A stretch of DNA of 64,000 nt from Semisulcospira habei. Lineage: Eukaryota > Mollusca > Gastropoda > Semisulcospiridae. The notes under the pieces are model-generated. The model was not told the origin of the DNA. It saw nothing but the letters and a program-made list of their open reading frames with translations, and made no database searches. Shown here one piece after another: positions 11,824 through 21,011 of this stretch (positions within the stretch are counted from its first letter, which is position 1; every line of letters starts with the position of its first letter). Location of the stretch: contig BTPG01000004.1 of assembly GCA_036245525.1 (NCBI GenBank), forward strand, positions 230,450,084 through 230,514,083. The letters run 5' to 3'. Position numbers and translations under genes: made by a program.

Positions 11824-12495
11824 ATATGGAAGATCAGATTGATGCGCTCCTTAATCATGTCAGTGTTCTTGTATGCCTGCGAGTCATGGACCCTCACACC
11901 CACAGCAGACCATGAAAGGAGGATACAACTAACAAGCCACTGAAATGAGATGTTTTTCGAAGGCTGCTTGGCATTTCATACAGAGATCACATCACAAACG
12001 AGGAAGTGGGAAGCAGAATCAGGCAAGCCATGGGGCCCTATGAAGACCTATTACTTACTTACTTATGCCTTGCACCCCTACTGGGGCATAGGCCGCCTAC
12101 AAAGGATCTCCAAGAGTCTCTGTCCCGGGCTCTCCTTTCCACTTGGTTCCAGGTCATCTTCATGGTCTTAAGGTCTGCATCCAGTTCCCGGCGCCATGTG
12201 TTTCTTATGAAGACCTATTAGCCATTGTGAAAAAACGCAAACTGAAGTGGTATGGGCATGTCACGCGTTCAGCAGGGCTTGCCAAAACAATCCACTGTGC
12301 AAGGCACTGTGCAAGGAGGACGAAGGAGAGGAAGACAGAGGAAAAGATGGGAGGACAATATCTCAGAGTGGACAGGACTGAAGCTGGGCGATACGCTGAG
12401 AATGGCAGAGAACCGAGAGGAATGGAGGGAGCTGGTTGCCAAGTCATCAGTGGTGCCCCAACGGTCGGCAAGACTACGGGATATAGATAGATAGG
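11824..12495 (+). pseudogene. RTE-B 3' fragment, plus strand, interrupted by a nested insertion
   Basis: This reads IRLMRSLIMSVFLYACESWT, RRLLG.SYRDHIT, then (after a 152-bp insertion and its target duplication) LLAIVKKRKLKWYGHVTRSA and RKRWEDNISEWTGLKLGD. The last codons run straight into the (ATAG)n tail, which supplies the stop at 12492-12494. The frame breaks several times. It matches 47090-47576 closely. The catalytic RT blocks are absent. Confidence 0.85.
12054..12205 (-). mobile_element. Nested 152-bp 3' end of an RTE-A-related LINE or derived SINE
   Basis: The insert begins with (CTTA)n and contains CACCCCTACTGGGGCATAGG and CTCCAAGAGTCTCTGTCC, a diverged version of the RTE-A 3' end (838-990). 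It is flanked by a perfect 15-bp duplication TATGAAGACCTATTA (12039-12053 and 12206-12220) and splits the RTE-B fragment, so it is the younger insertion. Confidence 0.9.
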
Positions 12496-12904
12496 TTTGC
12501 TTAGCTAGGTGTGATGTCATTTTTATCTTCTTACTTCTTTGTCATAACTTGGGCCCTCCCACCCATGATGTCATGTGAACATGCTCTGACCAGCCCCATT
12601 TTAAAGTCTAGTGTATTTTCAATACGGTAGACAAATATGGAAAGACATCCTTCACAGAGAAATCCGGATAAAAAAGAAGCATCCAATCATTTAGCTCTTT
12701 GGGTGTTGGTATCCGTGTTAGTCGCAATGATTCATACATGACTAAAACATTGTGACTAAAGCTGCTGCTGTCATCCAAAGGGTTAGAAACAGAGGCCAGT
12801 GAAATGTTCACAAATCTGTGATAAAGTTTTGGACGTTATGTGACGACTCCAACCTCACCCCACTACACCCAACTGCCTTGTAATCTTGTTGGTTGCATTG
12901 AGTA
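12496..12904. other. Unassigned stretch
   Basis: Nothing recognisable was found. There is a short motif-less minus-strand ORF of 67 codons at 12608-12811. Confidence 0.4.
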
Positions 12905-13126
12905 CTGATGTACTTATCCTGGTTGTGTTTACAGACTGTAGAGAGGCTTGGATGGATGATTTGTTGTGCTGTCTGTACTGATGTACTTATCCTGGTTGTG
13001 TTTACAGACTGTAGAGTGGCTGGGATGGATGTTTTTGTTGTGCTGTCTGTACTGATGTACTTATCCTGGTTGTGTTTACGGACTGTAGAGAGGCTTGAAT
13101 GGATGTTTTTGTTGTGCTGTCTGTCC
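12905..13126. repeat. 74-bp tandem repeat, three units
   Basis: Units start at 12905, 12978 and 13052 with CTGATGTACTTATCCTGGTT and share GACTGTAGAG.GGCT.G and TTGTTGTGCTGTCTGT. The unit length is not a multiple of three, so the long ORF across it is incidental. Confidence 0.95.
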
Positions 13127-13175
13127 TAATGACAGACAATTTAAAATCCTAGTGGAAAGCCTGTTGTAATAGAAT

Positions 13176-13732
13176 GATCAAAGCAAGCCGTCCCCAGCGA
13201 CCTGTGATGAGCCTCTCCCCCACTTTTCCCTCTGTAACTACAGAAGGACGACCATGATAAAAGCAAGTCATCTCAAGCGACCTGTGATGATCCTCTCCCC
13301 CACTTCCCCTCTGTAACTACAGAAGGATGACCATGATAAAAGCAAGTCGTCCCCAGCGACCTGTGACGAGCCTCTCCCCCACTTTCCCCTCTGTAACTAC
13401 AGAAGGATGACCATGATCAAAGCAAGCCGTCCCCAGCGACCTGTGATGAGCCTCTCCCCCACTTTCCCCTCTGTAACTACAGAAGGATGACCATGATAAA
13501 AGCAAGTCATCTCAAGCGACCTGTGATGATCCTCTCCCCCACTTCCCCTCTGTAACTACAGAAGGATGACCATGATAAAAGCAAGTCATCTCAAGCGACC
13601 TGTGATGAGCCTCTCCCCCACTTTCCCCTCTGTAACTACAGAAGGATGACCATGATAAAAGCAAGCCATCTCCAGCGACCTGTGATGATCCTCTCCCCCA
13701 CTTTCCCCTCTGTATCTACAGAAGGATGACCA
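13176..13732. repeat. 80-bp tandem repeat, seven units
   Basis: AGCAAG marks units at 13182, 13262, 13341, 13421, 13501, 13580 and 13660 (79 or 80 bp). Each contains AGCGACCTGTGATGA.CCTC, CCCCTCTGTAACTACAG and GGATGACCATGAT. Units 1 and 4, and units 2 and 5, share private variants, suggesting a three-unit (239-bp) higher-order period. Confidence 0.95.
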
Positions 13733-13951
13733 GGTTGTCAAACGTGTAGTAGAAAACATCTCATTACTGTAGTGACAGATTTGCAGGGGATGTAATGGCC
13801 TTGCTGCTCACACAAGATTGGGACAGCTGTAGGCTGTCCCAGTCTTGTTACACCCACAAGTACAGGTGGTGGGATATTTGCCTGCAATGTGCTGTTTATG
13901 CTACCTAGTTGATGAAGGCATATTGTGCCCAGTCACCTTTGTACAGTAGTC
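13733..13951. other. Spacer between tandem arrays with a short inverted repeat
   Basis: AAGATTGGGACAGCT and AGGCTGTCCCAGTCTTG near 13813-13847 can pair. Nothing else was recognised. Confidence 0.4.
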
Positions 13952-14123
13952 ACACAGCTCTAAGATGGTATAAGAGATTATACAATGTATGCAGTATCAG
14001 TATTTTCTGGTGTTAACATTTAACACGTCTTCACAACACAGCTCTAAGATGGTATAAGAGATTCATACAATGTATGCCGTATCAGTATTTTCTGGTGTTA
14101 ACATTTAACACGTCCTCACAACA
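13952..14123. repeat. 86-bp direct duplication
   Basis: Two copies share CAGCTCTAAGATGGTATAAG, ATACAATGTATGC.GTATCAG and CTGGTGTTAACATTTAACAC. The second starts 86 bp after the first, with an added C and two substitutions. Confidence 0.9.
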
Positions 14124-14138
14124 GAATCTTTAAGTTAA

Positions 14139-14410
14139 CCCTCCTAACCACATAACCGCATTTCCAAACTTTTGGAGGCGTTGTCAATGACTGCGTGTAC
14201 CAGGTGTAGTAGATGGATTGATTATGATCGTTTCCAAACTTTTGGAGGCGTTGTCAGTGACTATGTACCAGTTGTAGGAAAGGGATTGATCAAGACAATT
14301 CAAGGGTAGTGACAGATGAGCTTTCCACCTTCAGGTGCCAAGCTCATCTGGCACTACCCTTGAATTATGAACAGTCCATCGCCTGCTGCAGGGTCCTGAG
14401 GCTAAATGAG
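14139..14410. mobile_element. TTAA-flanked hairpin element, divergent copy
   Basis: TTAA at 14135-14138 and 14411-14414 bound a 272-bp segment starting CCCTCCTAACC. The core at 14298-14366 is an inverted repeat with AATTCAAGGGTAGTG.CAG arms, the same arms as in the 8762, 27521 and 49980 elements. The right end reads inward as CTCATTTAGCC, close to the end type of the 49980 element, while the left end resembles the CCC type. An internal duplication of about 62 bp (TTTCCAAACTTTTGGAGGCG at two places) is included. Element limits are less certain than in the other copies. Confidence 0.6.
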
Positions 14411-14447
14411 TTAAGCTGTTGAAACTTAATAAAACTGTTGACAACAG

Positions 14448-14617
14448 GGGGAGCTGGGTGACGCGGTGGTAGAGTGTTCTCCTCTTGTCCAGGATGTCGC
14501 GGGTTCGTATCCAGCTGGCGTAAAAACTTGTTCAGGCCCTATTGGGTGCCCCGTTTTTTAAAAATCACCTTCGTGATGGACGAAAGACATTAAGACCTTA
14601 ATTTTGTGTGTGTGTTT
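14448..14617 (+). mobile_element. tRNA-derived SINE
   Basis: The head GGGGGAGCTGGGTGACGCGG, with TGGTAGAGTG as a box-A-like block and GGGTTCGTATCC as box B, looks like an internal RNA polymerase III promoter of tRNA origin. The 3' part contains GATGGACGAAAGACATTAAG, common in molluscan SINEs, and a (TG)n tail. A 7-bp target duplication ACAACAG flanks it (14441-14447 and 14618-14624). It does not fold as a complete tRNA gene. Confidence 0.8.
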
Positions 14618-14751
14618 ACAACAGATGATTGTGGTATTGTATGTATTGCATATCATCATGGAACTGTGTGACTTCATGACAGAGGCAGCTGGGGCAGCAG
14701 TTTAAAGGTAACTTGAGACTGGGGATGTGATCTGACTGTGCTTGTCATTTT

Positions 14752-15370
14752 TGGCTCACGCGCGAAGCAAAAGTGAGTATGTTTTGGGCCAGTGGTCATC
14801 CGTCCGCCGTCGTCCGTGGTAAACTGTAACGTTGGCATTTTCCCTGAGACTATTTAATCCACAGTCTTCAAATTTGGCCAAAGGATACTTTGTGGCAGGA
14901 CCTTTACAAACCCAATTGGAGTGACCTCTCACAATGGTCAAGGACACAGGGGCTCAGGAAATAGGTAAAAAATAGCTATATTTTGACATAATTTATTTTT
15001 TCTCAAATACTATTCACAACTTCAAACCCAAACCTTTTTGCTACAGAGATACCTGATGGTAAGACCTATCTATGCATACTAATTTGGATGACCCCTCAGA
15101 AAGGTCAAGAGCTCAGGTTCAAAATAGCCATATTTTGACAAAAGATCTTTTTTTCTCAAATACTATTCACAACTTCAAACCCAAACTTGCTACAGAGATA
15201 CCTGATTGGAAGACCTCTCTGTTCTAATGCATATATTAATTTGGTTGATACCTCGGAAAGGTCAAGGGTCACAAGACCTCAGGAAAAAGGTCGAAAATTT
15301 GGTTGATTCCTCGTCAAGGTCACAGGGGCTCAGGAAATAGGTCAAAAATAGCTATATTTTGACATCAGTG
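14752..15370 (+). repeat. Dispersed repeat family G with internal monomers
   Basis: The head TTTTGGCTCACGCGCGAAGC is followed by AAAAGTGAGTATG, the GGTAAACTGTAACGTTGG block and GACCTCTCACAATGGTCAAG. Then come monomers of roughly 130-165 bp with CTCAAATACTATTCACAACT, GCTACAGAGATACCTGAT, ATACTAATTTGG and GAAAGGTCAAGGGTCAC. The word AGGTCAAGGGTCA occurs at 15259-15271. No ORF is plausible. Confidence 0.8.
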
Positions 15371-16267
15371 ATTAGGTTGAGTTTTACAGTCAATAAGTCA
15401 TATGACAGGAGGAACATAAAATCAATAGGTCATTTTGAAAATGAATAAGTCGACAAAAAAAGCACGTTTTCTTGCAGATTTGGATTATAATCATTACTCA
15501 GTCCGCATCTACTTCCTCAGTTTGAGTAACACTATCAGATAAAATCTAAAGCAATATGCATATATACTCATAATGACCCTTGGGTGGTGAGGACTTTTGA
15601 ACGTCTATGCCGCTTCCAGACTTTAGAAACTCACTCTTGCACTAGTTACATTCATCACGCAGCCAACTATACATGTACACTTGGTGTATAAAATACCAAA
15701 CGCAAGTAAATTTGGCAATTTCGGATTTTTATTTCTTTTTTGCCATTTTGCAATCTAATGTAATCAGGTTTGCGTTTCAATGACTTCCATTACATATAAT
15801 ATGCTTTTTTTCAGTAAACATGTGCAAGCACTGAATTACTGTGCTACAGTGAAGAGCAAAATGGTTTTCAGCAACAAGAACCAGTTTTCTGGCAGTACTG
15901 ATTCAAGCTTTAGTGTCCAGGACACCAACCACAACACATTTTTGTCAAATTGTCAAAGACACCACCTCCTTCCACCCTCTCCTAGAAAACAACAAACAAA
16001 GCAAGAAACAGATTGTGGTTGTCAGTATAAAAGTAATTACATGATGTGGACTTCAACTACGAGACGGGAACAAGCAAGATCGAGTTACTGATTGTGTATC
16101 CATGAAATAAGAACAAAGGTTATATGTGTGAGCACGAGAGACCACTGGTGCATCAATTACAACATCTTACATTACAACATTTTGGAGATTATGTAAAAAT
16201 ACGCATATCTCTGCAAAAATTACGGACCGGCAGCACTGACATCAGTAAAGACATTTCCTTTGTTTCT
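15371..16267. other. AT-rich unassigned stretch left of RTE-C
   Basis: A 103-codon ORF at 15780-16091 has no recognisable domain or codon pattern that I can support. It follows a TTTTTTTCAG that could be a chance acceptor-like word. Nothing else is visible. Confidence 0.35.
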
Positions 16268-16308
16268 ATACAAATAAGTAAACAAGAAAAAACAATGGAT
16301 CCACTCTC

Positions 16309-17600
16309 ATGACGACCACGACCGGACTCAACGTAGCATGCTGGAACATCCGAACCATGCTCGACACAGCAGACAGCGGACACCCTGAACGTTGCTCCGC
16401 CCTCATTGCCCATGAATTGCGGAGGTTAAACATCGACATCGCCGCGCTCAGCGAAGTACGCCTCCCGGAGGAAGGCAGCCTCCAAGAACTTGGCGCTGGC
16501 TACACCCTCTACTGGTCAGGCAGGCCTGCATCAGAAAGACGGCTCTCAGGCGTAGGCTTCATGGTGAAGACCCCCATTGTGACTAAGTTGGAAAACCTAC
16601 CAACGGGTCACTCCGACCGGATCATGTCCATGCTTCTCCCACTGAGACACCAGCAATACGTCACCCTTCTCAGTGTGTACTCCCCAACCCTCCTGGCAGA
16701 GCCTGCAGAAAAAGACAAGTTCTACTCTGACCTGCGCAGCCTCCTGCAGAGCACCCCTGCAGACGACAAAGTCGTCATCCTTGGCGACTTCAACGCCAGA
16801 GTGGGCCAGGACTCTGAAGCCTACTGTTGGAGATCTGTGCAGAGCAGCAACTTGTCATCACCAACAGTACTTTCCAGCAAAAAGACAGTCGAAAGACCAC
16901 CTGGATGCATCCTCGCTCCAAGCACTGGCACCTTATCAACTATGTCTTAGTGCGTCAGAGGGACCGCAGTGACGTCCTCCTCACCAGAGTGATGCCCAGC
17001 GCAGAGTGCCACACTGACCACCGCCTTGTTCGCTGCAAACTCAGGCTCCGCCTCAAGCTGAAACCCAAGAAAGGGGGCCCCCCCAAGAAAAAGCTTGATG
17101 TTGCCAGCCTTCAGCGTGACGACAAGAAAGCTGCCCTTCAGGCCGATTTACAGCGCATGCTCAAAGACACAGTTGATCCAGCAGACTCCTCCCCTGAAAC
17201 ACTCTGGGAACAACTGAAAACTGCTATTGTAAAATCGTCTGTGGAAGTCTTGGGCTTTGCTAGAAAGAGGAACAAAGACTGGTTTGACGAAAACGACGTA
17301 GAGATCCAGGAACTTCTAGCAAAAAAAAGAGCCGCCCACCAGGCCCACCTAGCCCAGCCTTCCTGCCCTGTGAAGAAGTCTGCCTTCCGCCTCATCTGCA
17401 GCAGTCTCCAGCTCAAGCTTAGAGAGCTCCAGAACGAGTGGTGGTCCAGACTCACCCAGAGGACCCAGCTCTGCGCTGACAACGGTGACTACAGGGGCTT
17501 CTACGAAGCACTGAAAGCAGTGTATGGCCCTAGGCACCTGGTACAAAGTCCCCTGTGAAGCGCTGATGGACAGGCACTCCTCACAGATAATACCTCTATC
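16309..17600 (+). pseudogene. Endonuclease and linker part of the RTE-C ORF
   Basis: The first segment (16309-16825) shows APE endonuclease blocks: VACWNIRTM, LSEVRLPEEG with the metal-binding Glu, and LGDFNARVGQD. A short deletion and frameshift near 16825 removes the segment just after. The downstream frame (16827-17558) continues with NSTFQQKDSRKTTWMHPRSK and CHTDHRLVRC (catalytic D-H) and the basic linker. An in-frame TGA at 17556 (the CGA-to-TGA type of change expected from CpG decay) precedes the RT segment, which stays in the same frame. The ATG at 16309 is the natural start, with nearly no leader. Confidence 0.88.
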
Positions 17601-19373
17601 TTGAACCGCTGGTCGGAATACTTTCAGGACCTCTTCGGCGCTGAGCGCACTGTTCAAGAAACAGTCATCCTCCAAATCCCACACCTTCCACTAAAGGTTG
17701 AATTGGACGAACCGCCCACCGCCGAAGAGACCCTCACAGCCATCCACCAGCTCAAGAGTGGCAAAGCAGCAGGCATTGACGGAATCCCGCCAGAGATCTG
17801 GAAACATGGAGGCCCAGCACTGCACAACAAGCTCCACGACCTCTTTCTCTGCTGCTGGGAAAAAGGAACACTACCAAAGGATCTCCGTGATGCAGTCATC
17901 ATCACCCTGTACAAGAACAAAGGAGAGAAGTCTGCCTGCTCTAATTATCGTGGAATTACCCTGCTGTCCATTGCCGGGAAAATTCTCGCAAGGTTGCTCC
18001 TGAATCGGCTGGTACCTGCCATCGCTGAAGACCACCTCCCAGAGGGCCAGTGTGGCTTCAGAGCCAACAGGAGTACCACCGACATGGTCTTTGTGCTGAG
18101 ACAGCTTCAGGAGAAGTGCCACGAGCAGAACAAAGGGCTGTACGTTACGTTTGTCGACCTAACAAAAGCGTTTGACACTGTGAACAGGCAAGGTATGTGG
18201 CAGATCCTGGAGCGATTAGGCTGTCCCCCAAAGTTCCTCAACATGATCGTCCAGCTCCACGAGGACCAGCAAGGCCAGGTCAGACTAAACAGTGACCTCT
18301 CAGAACCATTCCCCATTCGCAACGGCGTGAAGCAAGGCTGTGTGCTGGCACCGACCCTCTTCACCATCTTCTTCAGCATGATGTTGAAGCAGGCCACAGT
18401 GGACCTCGACGATGACGACGCAGTGTATATCAGGTATCGTCTCGATGGCAGCCTGTTCAACCTCAGACGACTGCAGGCCCACACGAAAACCCTAGACCAA
18501 CTGATTCGTGAGCTGCTCTTTGCTGATGACGCTGCCCTCGTTGCACACACAGAGAGAGCCTTGCAGCGCATTACGTCCTGCTTCGCAGATGCCGCCCAGC
18601 TCTTTGGACTTGAGGTCAGTCTGAAAAAGACAGAGGTCCTTCATCAACTGGCACCCAAGGAAGAGCATTGCCCTCCCCACATCACCATCGGCGAGTCCGA
18701 ACTGAAGTCTGTACACCAGTTTACCTACCTTGGCTGCATCATCACGTCAGACGCCAAGCTGGACAAGGAGCTGGACAACAGGCTGGCCAAAGCGAACAGT
18801 GCTTTCGGGCGACTATTCAAGCGGGTGTGGCACAATCAACAGCTGAAAAAAGGCATCAAGATCAGCGTTTACAGAGCTGTCGTCCTCACCACCCTGCTGT
18901 ACGGTTCCGAGTCCTGGGCCCTCTACCGCAGCCAACTACGACTCCTCGAACGCTTTCACCAGCGCTGCCTGCGTACCATCCTCAGCGTTCACTGGAGTGA
19001 CTATGTCACCAACGTCGAGGTCCTTGAACAGGCGGAAACTGTGAGCATCGAGGCTTTGCTGCTGCGGACACAGCTTCGCTGGGCAGGGCACGTCTCCAGG
19101 ATGGAGGATCATCGCCTACCCAAGATCACTCTGTTCGGCGAGCACGCCACTGGACACCGAGACAGAGGGGCACCAAAGAAGAGATACAAAGACGGTCTCA
19201 AGAAGTCACTTAGTGCCTGCCAAATCGACCACCGCCAGTGGTCTTCGCTTGCTGCGGACCGTGACACCTGGCGCTCCACCATTCACAAGGCAGTCGTCTC
19301 CTTTGAGGACTCTCGCAGAGCTAACCTTAAGGACAAGCGGCTCAAAAGCAAAAACAGAGTTGTTGTAACTTAG
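17601..19373 (+). CDS. Reverse transcriptase of RTE-C, long open segment
   Basis: This 590-codon open segment contains the complete RT core. It has LKSGKAAGIDGIPPEIWKHG (about residues 51-70), CSNYRGITLLSIAGKI, GQCGFRANRSTTDMVF, YVTFVDLTKAFDTVNRQ, NGVKQGCVLAPTLF and the catalytic LLFADDAALV with FADD at 307-310. A thumb region follows, then the C-terminal LRWAGHVSRMEDHRLPK block typical of RTE-like proteins. The ATG at 17601 is only the first Met after the TGA at 17556; the true protein would begin at 16309. The TAG at 19371 is probably secondary because a zinc finger continues in frame after it. Alone, without an intact endonuclease, it is unlikely to mobilise. Confidence 0.9.
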   Translation: MNRWSEYFQDLFGAERTVQETVILQIPHLPLKVELDEPPTAEETLTAIHQLKSGKAAGIDGIPPEIWKHGGPALHNKLHDLFLCCWEKGTLPKDLRDAVIITLYKNKGEKSACSNYRGITLLSIAGKILARLLLNRLVPAIAEDHLPEGQCGFRANRSTTDMVFVLRQLQEKCHEQNKGLYVTFVDLTKAFDTVNRQGMWQILERLGCPPKFLNMIVQLHEDQQGQVRLNSDLSEPFPIRNGVKQGCVLAPTLFTIFFSMMLKQATVDLDDDDAVYIRYRLDGSLFNLRRLQAHTKTLDQLIRELLFADDAALVAHTERALQRITSCFADAAQLFGLEVSLKKTEVLHQLAPKEEHCPPHITIGESELKSVHQFTYLGCIITSDAKLDKELDNRLAKANSAFGRLFKRVWHNQQLKKGIKISVYRAVVLTTLLYGSESWALYRSQLRLLERFHQRCLRTILSVHWSDYVTNVEVLEQAETVSIEALLLRTQLRWAGHVSRMEDHRLPKITLFGEHATGHRDRGAPKKRYKDGLKKSLSACQIDHRQWSSLAADRDTWRSTIHKAVVSFEDSRRANLKDKRLKSKNRVVVT

Positions 19374-19481
19374 AACCCTGACCAGACCTTCCCCTGCAGC
19401 CACTGCGGTCGAACCTGCCTGTCCCGGATTGGCCTCCGCAGCCACGAAAATGCCTGCAGACGACGTGGGCAAGCCCTATAG
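19374..19481 (+). pseudogene. C2HC zinc finger cut off from RTE-C by a stop codon
   Basis: Directly after the TAG, the same frame stays open for 35 codons. It reads FPCSHCGRTCLSRIGLRSHE and then NAC, a C-x2-C-x12-H-x3-C finger, followed by RRRGQAL and a TAG at 19479. Related RTE-like proteins in animal genomes often end in a CxxC...RIGL..H finger, so this was very likely part of the original protein. It would act in nucleic-acid binding; that role is inferred. Confidence 0.85.
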
Positions 19482-19524
19482 AATCTTCGTTCGCGAAGTC
19501 AAGCCAAGATACAAATAAGTGAAC

Positions 19525-20052
19525 TGCTGAAAAAACTTGCTACAGACATCTAGACCCCTGCAGCACCCTCATACCGATTCAGAGGATCAAATCAGCGTCA
19601 ATGAGACCAACAAGAGACTTAAAAAGTTAATGCAGCCGTGGGGACTGATGAGGATGTATGCCTCTTGCAGGCGGAAAGCGTTTTGCTTCATGTTGGACCA
19701 TGTACCTAGTCAGTGCCCATGCTTGCAGTATGGTTTACATTTGCTCCAGAGAAGGGGCAAGTGTCACCCATCACTGTTGGCAGCTGGCCTCCATCCTCCC
19801 TAATTTTTAGGATGCACTCTGTTCATTGAGGACTAACTGTGTAGGCCTACAGTGCACTAGAGCATCAGCTAGCTTGGCCATAGCTCTCTCTCTCTCTCAT
19901 ACACGCCAACTAACTCGCCAACTAACTCGGCGCGGGTCTCAGTGACTGTCTAAAAAATGAATGGCATATGACCGGCTCACTGACAGAGCAATGTGTCATT
20001 TCAAATTTGTATGCGTCAATGACCGATGAGCATCCTATACGCTGTGACATAA
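19525..20052. other. Unassigned stretch
   Basis: No domain is seen. There is a short (TC)n run near 19885 and repeated CAACTAACTCG at about 19908-19928. An 88-codon ORF at 19537-19803 is not recognisable. Confidence 0.35.
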
Positions 20053-20660
20053 TGTATTTTTTCTCAAATACTATTCACAACTTCAAACCCAAACTTGCTA
20101 CAGAGATACCTGATGGGAAGACCCTGCTAATGATTACTAATTTGGTTGATTCCTCGGATAGGTCAAGGGTCACAAGAGCTCAGGAAATAGGTCGAAAAAA
20201 GCCATATTTTGACAAAAGAATTTTTTTTTTTCAAATACCATTAACATCTTCAAACCCAAATTTGGTACAGAGATACCTGATGGTAAGACTTATCTATGCA
20301 TACTAATTTGGATAACCCATCGGAAAGGTCAAGGGTCACAGCCTGGCAAATGTGTGTAAAATGCCAATTTTTGATAATATTGTAGGTATTAACAACATTT
20401 TCGCAAATTTTTCAATCAAATTTGGCACAAAGGTAGCTGCTGATAAGACCTTCCTGTGCATACTAATTTAGTCGACTCATTGCAAAGGTCAAGGCTCAGG
20501 GGTTTGACAAATGTGTGAAAAATACTTACTTTTTGAGAAAACATGGATTTTGCTGGTGCGGAAGCCAGCCCTTTACTTATTGTCACAAAGGTCACACATG
20601 TCTGTCGGTCGTGCACGTGAGACTTAATGGCTTTGCCTTTCTTGTGTACTGGAGGGTTCA
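20053..20660 (+). repeat. Family G repeat, monomers and distal part
   Basis: Monomer words CTCAAATACTATTCACAACT, GCTACAGAGATACCTGATGG and TACTAATTTGG recur about three times. AGGTCAAGGGTCA occurs at 20160-20172 and 20326-20338. The distal part (GAGAAAACATGGATTTTG, CTTTACTTATTGTCA, GCTTTGCCTTTCTTGT) matches 22028-22125. The GGCTCAC head is absent from this copy. Confidence 0.75.
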
Positions 20661-20811
20661 TATGAAACTAGGTCGCATAAAGCTCTTGTATTTATTACAT
20701 GTTGCATTTCCGTCCTGTGTGATGTACTGCTACAAGTGTTGTGTTTTGTGTTGACCAGGCACCTTGACTTGAGCTGAACTGAGGGCTTCTGGGCACTACT
20801 GTGGACACAAA

Positions 20812-20902
20812 ATGGAGTCACATGACCCGCTGGTGATAGCAGACGTGAAGATAGAGATTGATGTGGCAGAGGAAGATGAGACTTGCATAAAGCAAGAATA
20901 TG
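20812..20902 (+). CDS. Candidate first coding exon of a zinc-finger-type host gene
   Basis: ATG at 20812 is in a good Kozak-type context (ACAAAATGG). It opens an acidic peptide with VKIEIDVAEEDETCIKQEYG, and a GTAATA donor-like word follows at 20903, giving an exon ending in phase 1. VKIE (residues 12-15) and IKQE (26-29) both fit the psi-K-x-E SUMOylation consensus. Short acidic N-terminal exons of this style are common in invertebrate C2H2 zinc-finger genes. No zinc-finger exon is visible downstream in this window; the next sequence is family-G repeat. The call rests on composition, start context and donor only. Confidence 0.4.
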
Positions 20903-21011
20903 GTAATAGTACGTACACACTTATGTATACAGCAAATCTCTTTATACAAACACTTACTTTTTCTTACTTACAGCCTATATGTTGTTTTGGTTTTTGCATG
21001 TGCATGGTTTT

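Larger units (their letters stand above)
16284..19508 (+). mobile_element. RTE-C: full-length APE/RT LINE with C-terminal zinc finger
   Basis: The insertion is bounded by a 16-bp target duplication ATACAAATAAGT(A/G)AAC at 16268-16283 and 19509-19524 (one mismatch). The element is therefore about 3.2 kb, with only about 25 bp before its first ATG and a 27-bp trailer containing the hairpin CTTCGTTCGCGAAG. The single ORF is broken by a frameshift near 16825, a TGA at 17556-17558 and a TAG at 19371-19373. Flanks are family-G repeat DNA and unassigned sequence. It has no long microsatellite tail, unlike RTE-A, -B and -D. Confidence 0.92.

Noticed and set aside
13176..13732. CRISPR-like array (regular 80-bp repeats); also 27812-28316
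   Set aside because: Units are contiguous tandem repeats with no unique spacers, no cas genes are present and the DNA is eukaryotic.
14448..14520. Functional tRNA gene
   Set aside because: Only box A and box B are tRNA-like. The arms do not fold as a full cloverleaf, and a SINE body, (TG)n tail and target duplication follow.
15780..16091. 103-codon ORF after an acceptor-like TTTTTTTCAG
   Set aside because: No recognisable domain, AT-rich surroundings and no donor or partner exon; support is too weak for a gene call.
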